Origin: an uncultured Atopobiaceae bacterium | GTDB taxonomy: Bacteria; Actinomycetota; Coriobacteriia; Coriobacteriales; Atopobiaceae | Assembly (NCBI GenBank): GCA_947631545.1 | Contig: CANRLS010000004.1 | Location: 1 to 64,000 of the forward strand | Length of the DNA: 64,000 bases | Direction: 5' to 3' | Shown: piece by piece, positions 1 through 8,084 of the stretch | How positions within the stretch are numbered: the stretch's first letter is position 1 | How the letters are laid out: every line of letters begins with the position of its first letter | Translations under genes and position numbers: made by a program | The notes under the pieces: generated by a model | Database searches by the model: none | What the model saw: the letters and a program-made list of their open reading frames with translations, nothing else | Told to the model about the DNA's origin: nothing

Positions 1-206
1 AGGGCGAGGGCGCAGACGCGCCCATGGGCGAGGAGGGCGAGGAGGGCGGTAGCGGTGCGGATGGCGGCGCGCTCTTCAGCGCACCGTCCATTGCGGATGC
101 GCCCCACGGCATGGTTCGCGCCATCGGCGCGACGTCGGTTTCCGGTGGGATGACGTCGGCTCCCGTGCCGATCCCTTGGCCATACCCCGTCGAATCGATG
201 CTATAG
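1..206 (+). CDS. C-terminal fragment of an unknown protein (left edge)
   Basis: An open frame enters from the left edge (codons in phase with base 3) and stops with TAG at 204-206. Its third codon positions are almost all G or C, as in the real genes here, so it may be the 3' end of a plus-strand gene. The visible 67 residues are rich in Gly, Glu and Ala and end in a Pro-rich segment with a hydrophobic tail. The stop shares the palindrome CTATAG with the stop of the convergent DUF192 gene, so the two genes would overlap tail to tail by 6 bases. No family is recognised. It could still be a chance open frame. Confidence 0.4.
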   Translation, partial: GEGADAPMGEEGEEGGSGADGGALFSAPSIADAPHGMVRAIGATSVSGGMTSAPVPIPWPYPVESML

Positions 207-560
207 GGCATCATCTGCCTCCTCTTTCGCAAAGCTCACGGAGCTTCCGATCCCGATCCACGGGCCATCCCGCGCGGGACGCTCGATCGCCATTTCCGCC
301 CCCCGCTTCGAGACCACGCTCCCCGGCCCCACGCCCCGCCTCGACGCGACCGTCCGCCCCTCGCCGTCCACGAGGCACACATCGAGGTCGTAGGCCATGC
401 CGAAGGTATGGATGGACGAGCAGCGGCAGAGCACCGCCGCCGGGGCGCTCCGCGGGTCCCGCTCGCCGAGGAGCCCCCAGAGCCTGTCCCAGAATCCATC
501 CAGCAGCCGGGCCCTGAACGGCTCGCAATCGGCGCTCTCCACGCGCACGAACTCAGGCAT
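201..560 (-). CDS. DUF192 family protein
   Basis: A 119-residue protein with the DUF192 core: a cysteine and a Ser-Ile-His-Thr-Phe-Gly-Met stretch, followed about five residues later by an Asp-Val-Cys-Leu-Val-Asp strand and a Gly-x-Gly turn. The start at 560 (MPEFVRVES) is chosen because it overlaps the preceding tadE-like stop by 8 bases, implying translational coupling; longer in-frame extensions read as non-protein-like sequence. It is the last gene of the Tad pilus operon. DUF192 proteins have no settled function. No signal peptide is visible, so it should be cytoplasmic. Its conserved position downstream of pseudopilin genes suggests a role tied to pilus assembly, but that is inference. 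Confidence 0.8.
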   Translation of the reverse strand: MPEFVRVESADCEPFRARLLDGFWDRLWGLLGERDPRSAPAAVLCRCSSIHTFGMAYDLDVCLVDGEGRTVASRRGVGPGSVVSKRGAEMAIERPARDGPWIGIGSSVSFAKEEADDAL

Positions 561-1017
561 CGCCACCGCCTCCGAATCCCATCTGCCCCACATCCACGAC
601 CACGGAGCGGCTGTGATGGGCGATCGTGGGCATCTCCGTCTCGACGAAGCCGATGGAGAGGCGCTGGGGCCAGGGCCTGAACCCCATCGTGCACACGATG
701 CGCATCCGCGTGGGCGAGAGCGAGAGCGCATCGAAGCCGTTCCAGATGCCCACGTGCTCCATCCGCACGTCGACCTCCACCGAGCCGCCCATGGCCTCCT
801 CGATGGCCTCCTTGATGGCGATGGCCCCCGACGTCGCGTCCTGCTCCCCCGTCGGCGAGACGCCGTGGGCGATCGCCATATCCATCGCCACGCGGTCGAA
901 GCGCGAGCAGAGGTTCAGGTACCAGGCGACGTTTCCCACCACCACGGCCACCACGAGGACGACCGGCACCATCACCGCCATCTCGAGCGTCATCTGCCCC
1001 GACTCGCCCGCGCTCAC
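553..1017 (-). CDS. TadE/TadF-like pseudopilin
   Basis: A 154-residue protein with a short polar leader ending Gly-Gln-Met-Thr-Leu-Glu, then one hydrophobic helix (about residues 13-33). This matches the G|xxxxE prepilin processing pattern of TadE-type pseudopilins. The remainder is a soluble extracytoplasmic domain without recognised motifs. Its ATG overlaps the stop of the upstream large tadG-like gene by 4 bases (ATGA). In Tad systems TadE/TadF are processed by the prepilin peptidase and help assemble Flp pili. Family membership rests on the N-terminal signature and the context rather than on the C-terminal domain. Confidence 0.75.
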   Translation of the reverse strand: MSAGESGQMTLEMAVMVPVVLVVAVVVGNVAWYLNLCSRFDRVAMDMAIAHGVSPTGEQDATSGAIAIKEAIEEAMGGSVEVDVRMEHVGIWNGFDALSLSPTRMRIVCTMGFRPWPQRLSIGFVETEMPTIAHHSRSVVVDVGQMGFGGGGDA

Positions 1018-3182
1018 GTGGCCGCCTCCGGATCCTCGAGTCCGAGCATCTCGGCGATGTTGATCGTGAAGGGGATGGTGAAGAGGTTGAAGCCGAGGAT
1101 GTCGAGCCTGAACTCGGCGATCGTGATCTCCTCGTCGAGTCCTTCGTAGAGCGCCTTCTGACCCACCGCCTCGAGGATGTCGTCGAAGTCCCCGTCCGAT
1201 GGGATGACCTGCAGGTAGTGCAGGATCTTCGCCGTCGTCGAATTCCCGTCCTTGTCGAGGATGTCCTGGGTGTGGCAGAGCACGGGCTTCTTCAGCCTCA
1301 AGTCCGCCGGCTCCAAGTGGAGGTTGTCGATGATGTCGAGGAGCGAGTTCCGGATGGGCTCCGAGAGCCAGCCCGTGATCGGGTTGTCCAGGAAATCGAA
1401 GATGCCGTTGAAGGCGGCGCCGAATCCCTCGCTCGCCCCCTGGTAGGCCATGAGCAGGTCCCCCCAGAGCGAGAAGACCATCTGCAGGATGGGCTCGAAG
1501 AGACCGCCGTCCCCGGGTTCGATGCTGTCCCAGAAGTGCGAGAGCAGGTTGTTCTCATAGGTCGAGGTGTCGGGCGCGAGCGTGGCTCCGGCGATGGCGA
1601 CGCCGAAGGGAAGCTCCGCCTCGCCGGTGAAGGCCCGCACGATCCTGTCGTTCTCCACCTCGCCATGGCCCACGACCGAGATGCAGCCCCAGGCCCCGGG
1701 CGGCTGGAGCTTCGGGCGGGGCGCCTCGAACTTGCGCATGGCCGCATCGAAGAGATCGATCCCCTCATCGCCGATATCCTCCATCTCGCCCTTGGATTCG
1801 TCGAACTTCCTGCGGTTCTCCGCCCAGTCCCTCGAAGCGTCCACGACGATCTGCCAGTAGTGCTCGAAGCCCGCGTCGTTGTTCAGGGCGCCGGTGGCGG
1901 CCTTGGCCACCTGCCCGATGCTGAGGTCGCACTCGGCGCAGCGCTTGACCCGCCCCTCCTCCAGGTCCCTGAGCGTCGCCGTGCCGGCCGCGGGGCCCGT
2001 CGCCCCGCGGCAGCCGCTCCAGGCATGGATGACGGTGCGCGTTCCCTCCCGCGTGCAGGGCCAGGCCCTTCGGCTGTAGAGGTCCGTGCGCTTGAGCTCC
2101 TCGACGGAGTTGGCGAGCTCGGGGAGGTCCATGTCGATGCTGTCGCCCTGCGCGCTGTACGTGCCGCGCTGCAGCAGATCCTCGGCGTACTCGTAGTAGC
2201 TCTCGCGCACATAGGAGTCGGCGATCTCGTAGGTGTAGCTGAGCGAGGTCCGTTCGCTCCGCTCCCGCTCTAGCCGCTTCTGGTAGTAGTTCCGCGCCCT
2301 CGTGAGCGCCATGCCGAAGTTCCAGTTCTCGTAGTCGCCGACCCGCTGGTTCATCGAGCCGGTGAGGCCGGCGAGCGATTCGGCCCGCTCGTGCATGCTC
2401 CTCGCGCTCGCGGTGCTTCCGCAGTCGGCGCGCCAGCCCCGCTCGAGGGCATCGTCCATGCCGTCGGCGAACTCCTGGTTCTCCTCCGTCTTCTCCGCCA
2501 TCTCGTCGTTCGTGTCCGAGAGCTCGTCCGCCTCCTCGTCCGCGCCCTCGTCCAGCCCGAAGTCCGTCCCGCTCTCCTCCGGGAAGGGGAAGGCGACGCC
2601 CCAGTAGTCGATCCCGTCGGCGCTGTTGGCATGGGCCGTCATGAAGGAGTCCGCGTAGATGAGGGCGGGGATCGCCTTCTCGAAGCCCTCGAGGCCGCGG
2701 GCCGCGCTCGTGGAGAACTCCCGTCGCGCGTCGAAGATCTGATCCCCGGCCCTGGTGCATTCCATGCCGACGGGAATCGTCGGCGGGATGCACTCCAGCA
2801 CGAGCCCCGCTCCCTCGGCGAACATGCCCGCCATGCCGATCGTGACCACGCAGGCGTCGATCACCTGGGCCACGGTGCTGTAGGCGCGCACCACCTGGCA
2901 GCCGGCCATCGCCGTCGCATCGGCCACGGCCTGGGTATCGGCGCTCCGGCCGTTCAGCCACTGCACCTGGAGGAGCGCGAACACGAGGGTGAGCGAGACC
3001 AGGAGCGCCAGCGCAACGGCCACGGTGGTGAGGCCGCCCTCCTCGTCGATGAAGGCGCCGATGCCATAGCGCGACCAGCCCTCGCCAGCGTGCCGGGGCG
3101 CCGCACCTCCGCCGCGGCTCCTTGCGAACGCCCGCGAACGACCGCCGCGATGCGATCGCTCGCATGCGTGCCCGGACTCCAT
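1014..3182 (-). CDS. Large TadG-like pilus-associated protein
   Basis: A 722-residue protein with an N-terminal hydrophobic helix beginning at about residue 50, preceded by Glu-Glu-Gly-Gly, and then an Ala-Asp-Thr-Gln-Ala-Val-Ala-Asp-Ala motif typical of TadG/TadE-like proteins. The rest is a large, acidic, cysteine-containing external region with a Glu/Asp-rich stretch at about residues 190-240. ATG at 3182 is the only good start: the frame continues upstream but without plausible sequence, and no strong ribosome site is visible. A gap of 91 bases separates it from the upstream tadE. It is far longer than classic TadG; a surface or tip role is possible but not shown. Confidence 0.7.
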   Translation of the reverse strand: MESGHACERSHRGGRSRAFARSRGGGAAPRHAGEGWSRYGIGAFIDEEGGLTTVAVALALLVSLTLVFALLQVQWLNGRSADTQAVADATAMAGCQVVRAYSTVAQVIDACVVTIGMAGMFAEGAGLVLECIPPTIPVGMECTRAGDQIFDARREFSTSAARGLEGFEKAIPALIYADSFMTAHANSADGIDYWGVAFPFPEESGTDFGLDEGADEEADELSDTNDEMAEKTEENQEFADGMDDALERGWRADCGSTASARSMHERAESLAGLTGSMNQRVGDYENWNFGMALTRARNYYQKRLERERSERTSLSYTYEIADSYVRESYYEYAEDLLQRGTYSAQGDSIDMDLPELANSVEELKRTDLYSRRAWPCTREGTRTVIHAWSGCRGATGPAAGTATLRDLEEGRVKRCAECDLSIGQVAKAATGALNNDAGFEHYWQIVVDASRDWAENRRKFDESKGEMEDIGDEGIDLFDAAMRKFEAPRPKLQPPGAWGCISVVGHGEVENDRIVRAFTGEAELPFGVAIAGATLAPDTSTYENNLLSHFWDSIEPGDGGLFEPILQMVFSLWGDLLMAYQGASEGFGAAFNGIFDFLDNPITGWLSEPIRNSLLDIIDNLHLEPADLRLKKPVLCHTQDILDKDGNSTTAKILHYLQVIPSDGDFDDILEAVGQKALYEGLDEEITIAEFRLDILGFNLFTIPFTINIAEMLGLEDPEAAT

Positions 3183-3273
3183 AGATGGCCGGTCCGCGCC
3201 CGCACGCCGCGCCTCGGACGCCGAATGTCCGCACCGACCAGCGGATGCCCCGCTCGATGCGACGCCCAGATCG

Positions 3274-3924
3274 TCAGTGCTCCCACATCTGAATCCAGTC
3301 GGCATAGGAGCCCTCGAGCCATGACGGCCGCACCGTCTCGGCCACCTCCACCGAAATGAGAAGACCCTCGCCGTCCGCGACGCCGAAGAGCCGGGCCAGG
3401 GACCCGTAGATGGGGAACAGCGGCGCATGCCCGCTGATCTTGACGCTGACCGACGCATCGCCCTCCGCTCCTTCCAATTCGATGTCCCAGTCGTCCTCGC
3501 CGCCCGCGTGGAAGGGCGGCGCTTCCGGCACCGCCCGCAAGCGCCGCCGCGCATAGGCCTTGATCTCGCTTTCAGTGATGGCATCCCCGCGCGTGGCGAG
3601 CACCCGGCAGATCTCCGCGGCTGTGGATTCCATGACCGAGCGCGTGTAGAGCACGCAGATCGGCTCCAAGAGGAGCGCCAGGATGAGGAGGAGCGTGGGC
3701 AGGAGCACGGCGGCCTCCACCGTCGCTTGCCCAGCCTCGCCACCGGAGCTGGGAGGGCGCCGAGCTGGGACTGGGCACGCGTCATCCGCTTCGCTCGGAG
3801 CGCCCGGCGCCCCGGCGCCATCGCCGGCTCCACCCATGGCCGCCTCGACCCCGGTCGCCTGCGGCGCTGCACGCCTGCCATCGCAGGCCATCGGCGCTTC
3901 GGCCACTGCCCCGTTCTCGGTCAT
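3274..3924 (-). CDS. tadE: TadE-family pseudopilin
   Basis: A 216-residue protein with a long polar, Ala/Gly-rich leader (about 60 residues) ending in Gly-Gln-Ala-Thr-Val-Glu, followed by a hydrophobic helix. G|QATVE is the canonical prepilin-peptidase site of TadE proteins. The C-terminal part is soluble and acidic, with several Trp residues near the end. The start at 3924 (MTENGAV) is the first ATG after the preceding minor pilin stop; later ATGs (for example MACDGRR or MGGAGDG) would shorten the leader to a more usual size. It sits within the Tad operon between the minor pilin and the large tadG-like gene. Confidence 0.75.
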   Translation of the reverse strand: MTENGAVAEAPMACDGRRAAPQATGVEAAMGGAGDGAGAPGAPSEADDACPVPARRPPSSGGEAGQATVEAAVLLPTLLLILALLLEPICVLYTRSVMESTAAEICRVLATRGDAITESEIKAYARRRLRAVPEAPPFHAGGEDDWDIELEGAEGDASVSVKISGHAPLFPIYGSLARLFGVADGEGLLISVEVAETVRPSWLEGSYADWIQMWEH

Positions 3925-3937
3925 CCCCGAAGCGGCC

Positions 3938-4216
3938 TCAGAAGAGGAAGACGTCCTTGGTCGTGGAGAGGAACGTCCAGCCGGCACCGTGGGACGTCGC
4001 CTGCTCCGCGGCATCCACCAGGAGCCCGTCGCGCCCGGCGAACCAGACGGCACCGAGCGCTGCGAGCATCGCCAGGAAGCCGGCGAGCACGAGGGCGTAC
4101 TCCACCGTCGATTGGCCGCTCTCGGACGTAGCGCGCTCATGACGCCCCGCCGACGCTCGAGGCCCCGTCGCTTGTCGAAGGCTCCCCTTCGGCGATCCCT
4201 TCGCCCTGTCGGCCAT
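3938..4216 (-). CDS. Flp-like minor pilin, start uncertain
   Basis: The protein contains Ser-Gly-Gln-Ser-Thr-Val-Glu-Tyr-Ala-Leu, the Flp/TadE processing motif with Glu at +5 of the predicted mature protein, then one hydrophobic helix and a short tail of about 30 residues, so it is a small Flp-like or pseudopilin subunit. The start is a problem. The ATG that overlaps the upstream stop as ATGA (4138-4140) is in another frame. The nearest in-frame ATG is 4216, giving 92 residues and an 80-base overlap with the upstream gene. A 2-base deletion or a 1-base insertion near 4130 would put the coupled ATG in frame. The true start is unresolved. Confidence 0.6.
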   Translation of the reverse strand: MADRAKGSPKGSLRQATGPRASAGRHERATSESGQSTVEYALVLAGFLAMLAALGAVWFAGRDGLLVDAAEQATSHGAGWTFLSTTKDVFLF

Positions 4217-4883
4217 CGGCATCGGCCCCTTCCGGCTCCGGGCTCTCCGCCAGCGCCTCGCTGCCGGTCTGTCCGTCGTCGCCATCCGCTTCGGCCATCC
4301 CATTCGCAGACGAGATGTAGGGCTCCACGTGCCCCTCGGATTCGGCGAGCAGGCGCTCCCATCCATCGGCATCGAACCTCACCACCTCCACGCGACTGAC
4401 CGCCGCGCCCTCGGCCTCGCGCACGACGCACATCTCGACCCAGCGCTCCCCCTCCACCACGCAGCCCCAGACGTCGCCAAGGACGCCCAGGTAATCGGCG
4501 TAGTGGAGCGTGCAGCCCTGGTCGCGATAGCCCTCGAGGATCTCCGTCGCCGCGCCCGGCAGGTCCAGATCCTCCTCATGCGATTCGTAGCTCGCCGCAT
4601 CCCCCAGACCCTCAAGCGCGGCGAGCATGCGCTCATCCACGAGCTCGGAGCCCATGAACGTCGAAGGGTCGTCGATGAGCTCGCCGAGCGATCCCGCAGG
4701 GGCCTGTCCGGCGAGCGCGTCCGCGCCTTCGACGGCATCGCCGTCGTCCGGCGCGTCCTGGGCATCCGTTGCGCCGTGCGTCTCCTTGCCCGCAGTCGCC
4801 CCCTCAGACGGGGCCCAACCGTCCCATCCGGGCGGGAGGGCCCCGCTTCCGAGGAGGATCGCCGAGGCGAGGAGCATCAACAT
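4137..4883 (-). CDS. Secreted or membrane-anchored protein of unknown function (Tad locus)
   Basis: A 248-residue protein with a short hydrophobic N-terminus (MLMLLASAILLGSG) consistent with a signal peptide or anchor. An Asp/Glu- and Ala-rich linker follows, then a compact region at about residues 75-175 with two cysteines and aromatic residues, then a long acidic Gly/Ser/Glu tail. No family is recognised. Starts at 4883 or 4877 are both possible; 4883 lies 8 bases after the flp stop, so the gene is clearly co-transcribed. The position between major and minor pilin genes suggests an extracytoplasmic accessory protein of the pilus. Confidence 0.65.
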   Translation of the reverse strand: MLMLLASAILLGSGALPPGWDGWAPSEGATAGKETHGATDAQDAPDDGDAVEGADALAGQAPAGSLGELIDDPSTFMGSELVDERMLAALEGLGDAASYESHEEDLDLPGAATEILEGYRDQGCTLHYADYLGVLGDVWGCVVEGERWVEMCVVREAEGAAVSRVEVVRFDADGWERLLAESEGHVEPYISSANGMAEADGDDGQTGSEALAESPEPEGADADGRQGEGIAEGEPSTSDGASSVGGAS

Positions 4884-4891
4884 CGAAACGG

Positions 4892-5155
4892 CTACGCCAG
4901 CGACGAACCGCCGTTCGCGCCGTCGAGCTGCTCCATGTTGGTTTGGATGTCTCCCCAGAGATCGCTGATGATCGGGCTGATCGCGATGATCGCTCCGATG
5001 GCGATGACCACGAGCACGCCGACGAGGATCGCGTACTCGGCCGTCCCCTGGCCGGCCTCCTCGGCCGCCTCGTCCCGACGCCGCCTCGCCCAGGCCCTGG
5101 CCGCGCTCACCTTCCCGCGCGTGGCGATGTCCAGTCGGAGCATCGTGTTCGTCAT
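4892..5155 (-). CDS. flp: Flp-type major pilin
   Basis: An 87-residue prepilin with a charged leader ending Ala-Gly, then Gln-Gly-Thr-Ala-Glu-Tyr-Ala-Ile-Leu. This is the Flp signature: cleavage after Gly, Glu at +5 and Tyr at +6. A single hydrophobic helix rich in Val and Ile follows, then a short tail. The start at 5155 (MTNTMLRL) is preceded by a run of Gs that serves as ribosome site; an upstream ATG at 5206 lacks one. Flp subunits are cleaved by a TadV/CpaA-type peptidase and polymerised by TadA/TadB/TadC. No prepilin peptidase gene is visible in this part of the locus. Confidence 0.88.
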   Translation of the reverse strand: MTNTMLRLDIATRGKVSAARAWARRRRDEAAEEAGQGTAEYAILVGVLVVIAIGAIIAISPIISDLWGDIQTNMEQLDGANGGSSLA

Positions 5156-5212
5156 AGTCGATTCCCCCTTCGTATCGAGCGGGTGCGCCGAGGCGCCTTC
5201 CCGCATGTCCCC

Positions 5213-5851
5213 TCATGACGCGAGCCCCGTGAGTGCCGGGGCGAGGATGGGCCCGAGCACGGCCACGAGCATGGCCGGCAGCACGAGCGCCCCCATGGGC
5301 AGGAGCATCTTCACCGGCACCTTCTCGATGGCCTCCTCCACCTGGTGCTTCCGCTCGAGGCGGATGGCGTTCGCCTGATGTTCGAGCGTGCTCGCCAAGG
5401 GCGTGCCGAATTCGAGCGATTCCGAGACCGCCGAGGCGAAGCGCGAGAGCGCGGGCACGCCGGTCGTGCCCGCCAGGTCCTCGAGCGCCTCGGCTCGGGA
5501 CGAGAGCCCGAGGCCCCAGCCGAGCCGCGCGCGCTCCATGAGCGCCGAGAGCTCGCCATCGAAGCGATTGCAGTAGAGGTCGAGCGCGGCATCGAACGAG
5601 AGCCCGGCCGAGAGCCCGAGATTCAGGATGTCGAGCATCTCTGGAACGCCCTCGGCGCAGGCTGCGGCGAGGCGGGCGCATCTGCCCTGCTCCCTCATCC
5701 TCGCAACGGGCCCCCACCGGCCGATCCGCGCCAAGAGGTCCGAGAGCCCGTCGTCGGCGCCGAGGGCCGATGCGCCGCCGCGCCGGTCGCTCAGCGACCA
5801 GGCCGCGCAGAACGCCCCCGCCATGGCCATGAGAAGCCCCAGCGCGCTCAT
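5213..5851 (-). CDS. tadC: Tad pilus inner-membrane platform protein TadC
   Basis: A 212-residue membrane protein of the type II secretion F-domain family. It has an N-terminal hydrophobic segment, a cytoplasmic helical F-domain at about residues 55-175 (Gly-Leu-Ser-Ala-Gly-Leu-Ser-Phe-Asp-Ala-Ala-Leu is characteristic) and a C-terminal hydrophobic helix pair with Pro-Val-Lys-Met-Leu-Leu-Pro. Its start overlaps the tadB stop as ATGA. TadC pairs with TadB to form the assembly platform driven by the TadA ATPase. It is slightly shorter than many TadC proteins, missing part of the N-terminal membrane region. Confidence 0.85.
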   Translation of the reverse strand: MSALGLLMAMAGAFCAAWSLSDRRGGASALGADDGLSDLLARIGRWGPVARMREQGRCARLAAACAEGVPEMLDILNLGLSAGLSFDAALDLYCNRFDGELSALMERARLGWGLGLSSRAEALEDLAGTTGVPALSRFASAVSESLEFGTPLASTLEHQANAIRLERKHQVEEAIEKVPVKMLLPMGALVLPAMLVAVLGPILAPALTGLAS

Positions 5852-6777
5852 AGCTCGACCTCGGCGGTTATGCGCTTGATCACGAGGAAGGCGCAGACGT
5901 CGAGCGCAGCCGCGATGAGCAGGCAGACGATGCCCAGGGGCGACGCGAGCCCCGCGCGGTAGTCGGGCATGATGAGGCTGAGGAGCAGGATGAGGAAGAC
6001 CGGCAGTAGCATGACCACGCGCGACGACAGCCTCGCCTGGGCGGTCTTCGTCGAGAGGCTCTGCGCGAGTTCGGCCTGCTCCTCCACGAGGGCGGCCGAA
6101 CGGTTGAGGAGGCCGTCCAGCGGGGCGCCCGTGCGCTGCGACACCACGAGCGCGCAGGAGAGGAGCCCCATGCCCGGGGCGTCGAGCGACGATTCGAGCC
6201 CCTCGAGCGCCTCGGAGACCGACATCCCGCAGGCCACCTCGAGGCTCGCACGGCGAAAGGCCTGGCCGGCCTCCCCCTCGGTGCGTTCCCCCACATAGCC
6301 GATGGCCTTGGAAAGCGTCATCCCGGAGCCGAGGCTGAGGGCGAGCGAGCGCAGAAGATCGGGTATCGCATCGGTGATGGCGGCCTTCCTCCTATGGTCG
6401 AGCTCGCCCGCCATGAGCGGCACGGCGGCGAGCGCCACTGCGACCGTGAGCGGCGCGAGCAGAAGCGAGCCGAAGATCAGCGAGAGGCCGAGCGCTGCCG
6501 CAGCCATGGCCATGAGCAAGAGCCCGGTGGCCTCGAAGCGCCCCACGTAGGTGCCGCCCCTGCCCAGGCGCTCCCGAAGGAAGGCCACGCAGGCGCCCCA
6601 GGCGTCCCAGGAGATGAGGGCTCGGCCGAGGCCCGTCGCCCCCACCTGCGCCGCGAACGAGATCACCCGCCGTTTGACGAGGAGGTCGTCCGCCACCGAT
6701 GGCGAGCCGATGCTCCCCGCGAGCAGAAAGCCCGAGGCGAGCGCAGCGAGCACGCTCAAGAGAAGGCCCTGCGCCAT
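5848..6777 (-). CDS. tadB: Tad pilus inner-membrane platform protein TadB
   Basis: A 309-residue membrane protein with an N-terminal hydrophobic segment, a central pair of hydrophobic helices at about residues 85-125, an F-domain at about residues 130-255 (Ala-Leu-Ser-Leu-Gly-Ser-Gly-Met-Thr-Leu) and two C-terminal helices. This is the usual TadB topology. The start overlaps the end of tadA by 22 bases and the stop overlaps tadC by 4 bases, so tadA-tadB-tadC are tightly coupled. TadB anchors the TadA ATPase to the membrane during Flp pilus extension. Confidence 0.87.
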   Translation of the reverse strand: MAQGLLLSVLAALASGFLLAGSIGSPSVADDLLVKRRVISFAAQVGATGLGRALISWDAWGACVAFLRERLGRGGTYVGRFEATGLLLMAMAAAALGLSLIFGSLLLAPLTVAVALAAVPLMAGELDHRRKAAITDAIPDLLRSLALSLGSGMTLSKAIGYVGERTEGEAGQAFRRASLEVACGMSVSEALEGLESSLDAPGMGLLSCALVVSQRTGAPLDGLLNRSAALVEEQAELAQSLSTKTAQARLSSRVVMLLPVFLILLLSLIMPDYRAGLASPLGIVCLLIAAALDVCAFLVIKRITAEVEL

Positions 6778-8084
6778 CGCGCCACCTCCCCGGAGTCGAT
6801 GAGGCCCGTCTCAAGTGCCTCTTCGAGAAACGCCGGCTCCTTCACGAGCGTCCAGTGGTCCTCTCCCTCGTCGTAGGTCACGATGGGGTCGAGCGCCACG
6901 CCGCCATCGGCCGAGCGCGAGACGGCGGAGGCCGAGGTCACGCGCCGGGCGCCCCGCGGAAGCCGCCGGCCCATGACCACGAAGTCCAGAGCCGTGGCGA
7001 TCTGCTCCTCCACGATCTGGGCCGGGAGGTCCATCCCGAAGCGCGCCATGAGCACGAGACGCAGGACCGCCTCGTCCTCGGTGCCGGCATGCAGCGTCGT
7101 CATCGACCCGTCGTGGCCCGTGTTCATGGCCTGGAGCATGTCGATGCACTCCTCGCCGCGGACCTCGCCGACGATGATCCGGTCGGGCCGCATGCGGAGC
7201 GAGTTCGTCACCAGGTCGCGGATCGAGACCTGCCCTCGCCCCTCGAGCGAGGGGTCGCGGGTCTCGAGCCTCACCACGTGGGGATGCTCGTCGAACGAGA
7301 GCTCGGCGGAATCCTCGATGGTGATGATCCGCTCGGCGGGGTCGATCTCCCTCGAAAGCGCGTTCAGGAGGGTGGTCTTTCCCGAGCCGGTGCCACCGGC
7401 CACGGCGATGTCCTGCCTTGCCCTCACGGCCCAGGAGAGCAGCTGCGCGTACCAAGCGGGCAGGCTCCCCAGCTCAACCAGGTGCCGCAGGCTGTGCACC
7501 CGACCCGAGAACTTCCGAATGGTCACCACCGGCCCATCGATGGCGATCGGGGCGATCACCGCGTTCACGCGGTCGCCGTTGGCCAGGCGCGCGTTCACGA
7601 TGGGGCTCGTCTCGTCGAGGCGGCGGCCCAAGGGGGCGAGGATGCGGTCCACCACGAGCATGATCTGCTCGGCTGAGTCGAAGACCCGCTCCGCCTCCTC
7701 GAGCCTGCCGCCCCGTTCGAAGAAGAGGGACCCGCAGCCGTTGACCATGACCTCGGTCACGCTCGGATCGTCGAGGAGCGACTGGATGGGCCCCAGCCCC
7801 ACCACCTCGTCGAGGACGTCGGTGACGAGCCGCGAGCGCATGGCCTGGTCCATGCCCTCGTAGCCGCCGTCATTCAAGATCGCCTGCAGCGTCACGGCGA
7901 GCTCCGAGCGGGAGCGCTCCGCCGCCTCGCCGCCGACGACGCTCGCCACGGCGGCCAAGCCGAGCCTGTCCACCAGGTCGCGCTTCAGGCGCTTTCGCAT
8001 CGGCGCCAGGCTGAGGCCCTCCAGACCGTCCGCTGCGCCCGCATCCTGGACGTCGGCCGCGAGGACCCGCTCCAAGAGGCTCAT
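6756..8084 (-). CDS. tadA: Tad pilus assembly ATPase TadA (CpaF family)
   Basis: A 442-residue secretion ATPase of the VirB11/CpaF type. The N-terminal domain carries Asp-Pro-Ser-Val-Thr-Glu-Val-Met-Val-Asn-Gly at about 106-117. The Walker A motif GGTGSGKTT lies at about 230-238, the Asp box/Walker B region around Ile-Thr-Ile-Glu-Asp-Ser-Ala-Glu, and the His box includes Met-Thr-Thr-Leu-His-Ala-Gly. It hydrolyses ATP in the cytoplasm to power Flp pilus assembly. The start at 8084 overlaps the tadZ stop as ATGA; earlier in-frame sequence does not resemble the family. Confidence 0.95.
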   Translation of the reverse strand: MSLLERVLAADVQDAGAADGLEGLSLAPMRKRLKRDLVDRLGLAAVASVVGGEAAERSRSELAVTLQAILNDGGYEGMDQAMRSRLVTDVLDEVVGLGPIQSLLDDPSVTEVMVNGCGSLFFERGGRLEEAERVFDSAEQIMLVVDRILAPLGRRLDETSPIVNARLANGDRVNAVIAPIAIDGPVVTIRKFSGRVHSLRHLVELGSLPAWYAQLLSWAVRARQDIAVAGGTGSGKTTLLNALSREIDPAERIITIEDSAELSFDEHPHVVRLETRDPSLEGRGQVSIRDLVTNSLRMRPDRIIVGEVRGEECIDMLQAMNTGHDGSMTTLHAGTEDEAVLRLVLMARFGMDLPAQIVEEQIATALDFVVMGRRLPRGARRVTSASAVSRSADGGVALDPIVTYDEGEDHWTLVKEPAFLEEALETGLIDSGEVARWRRAFS

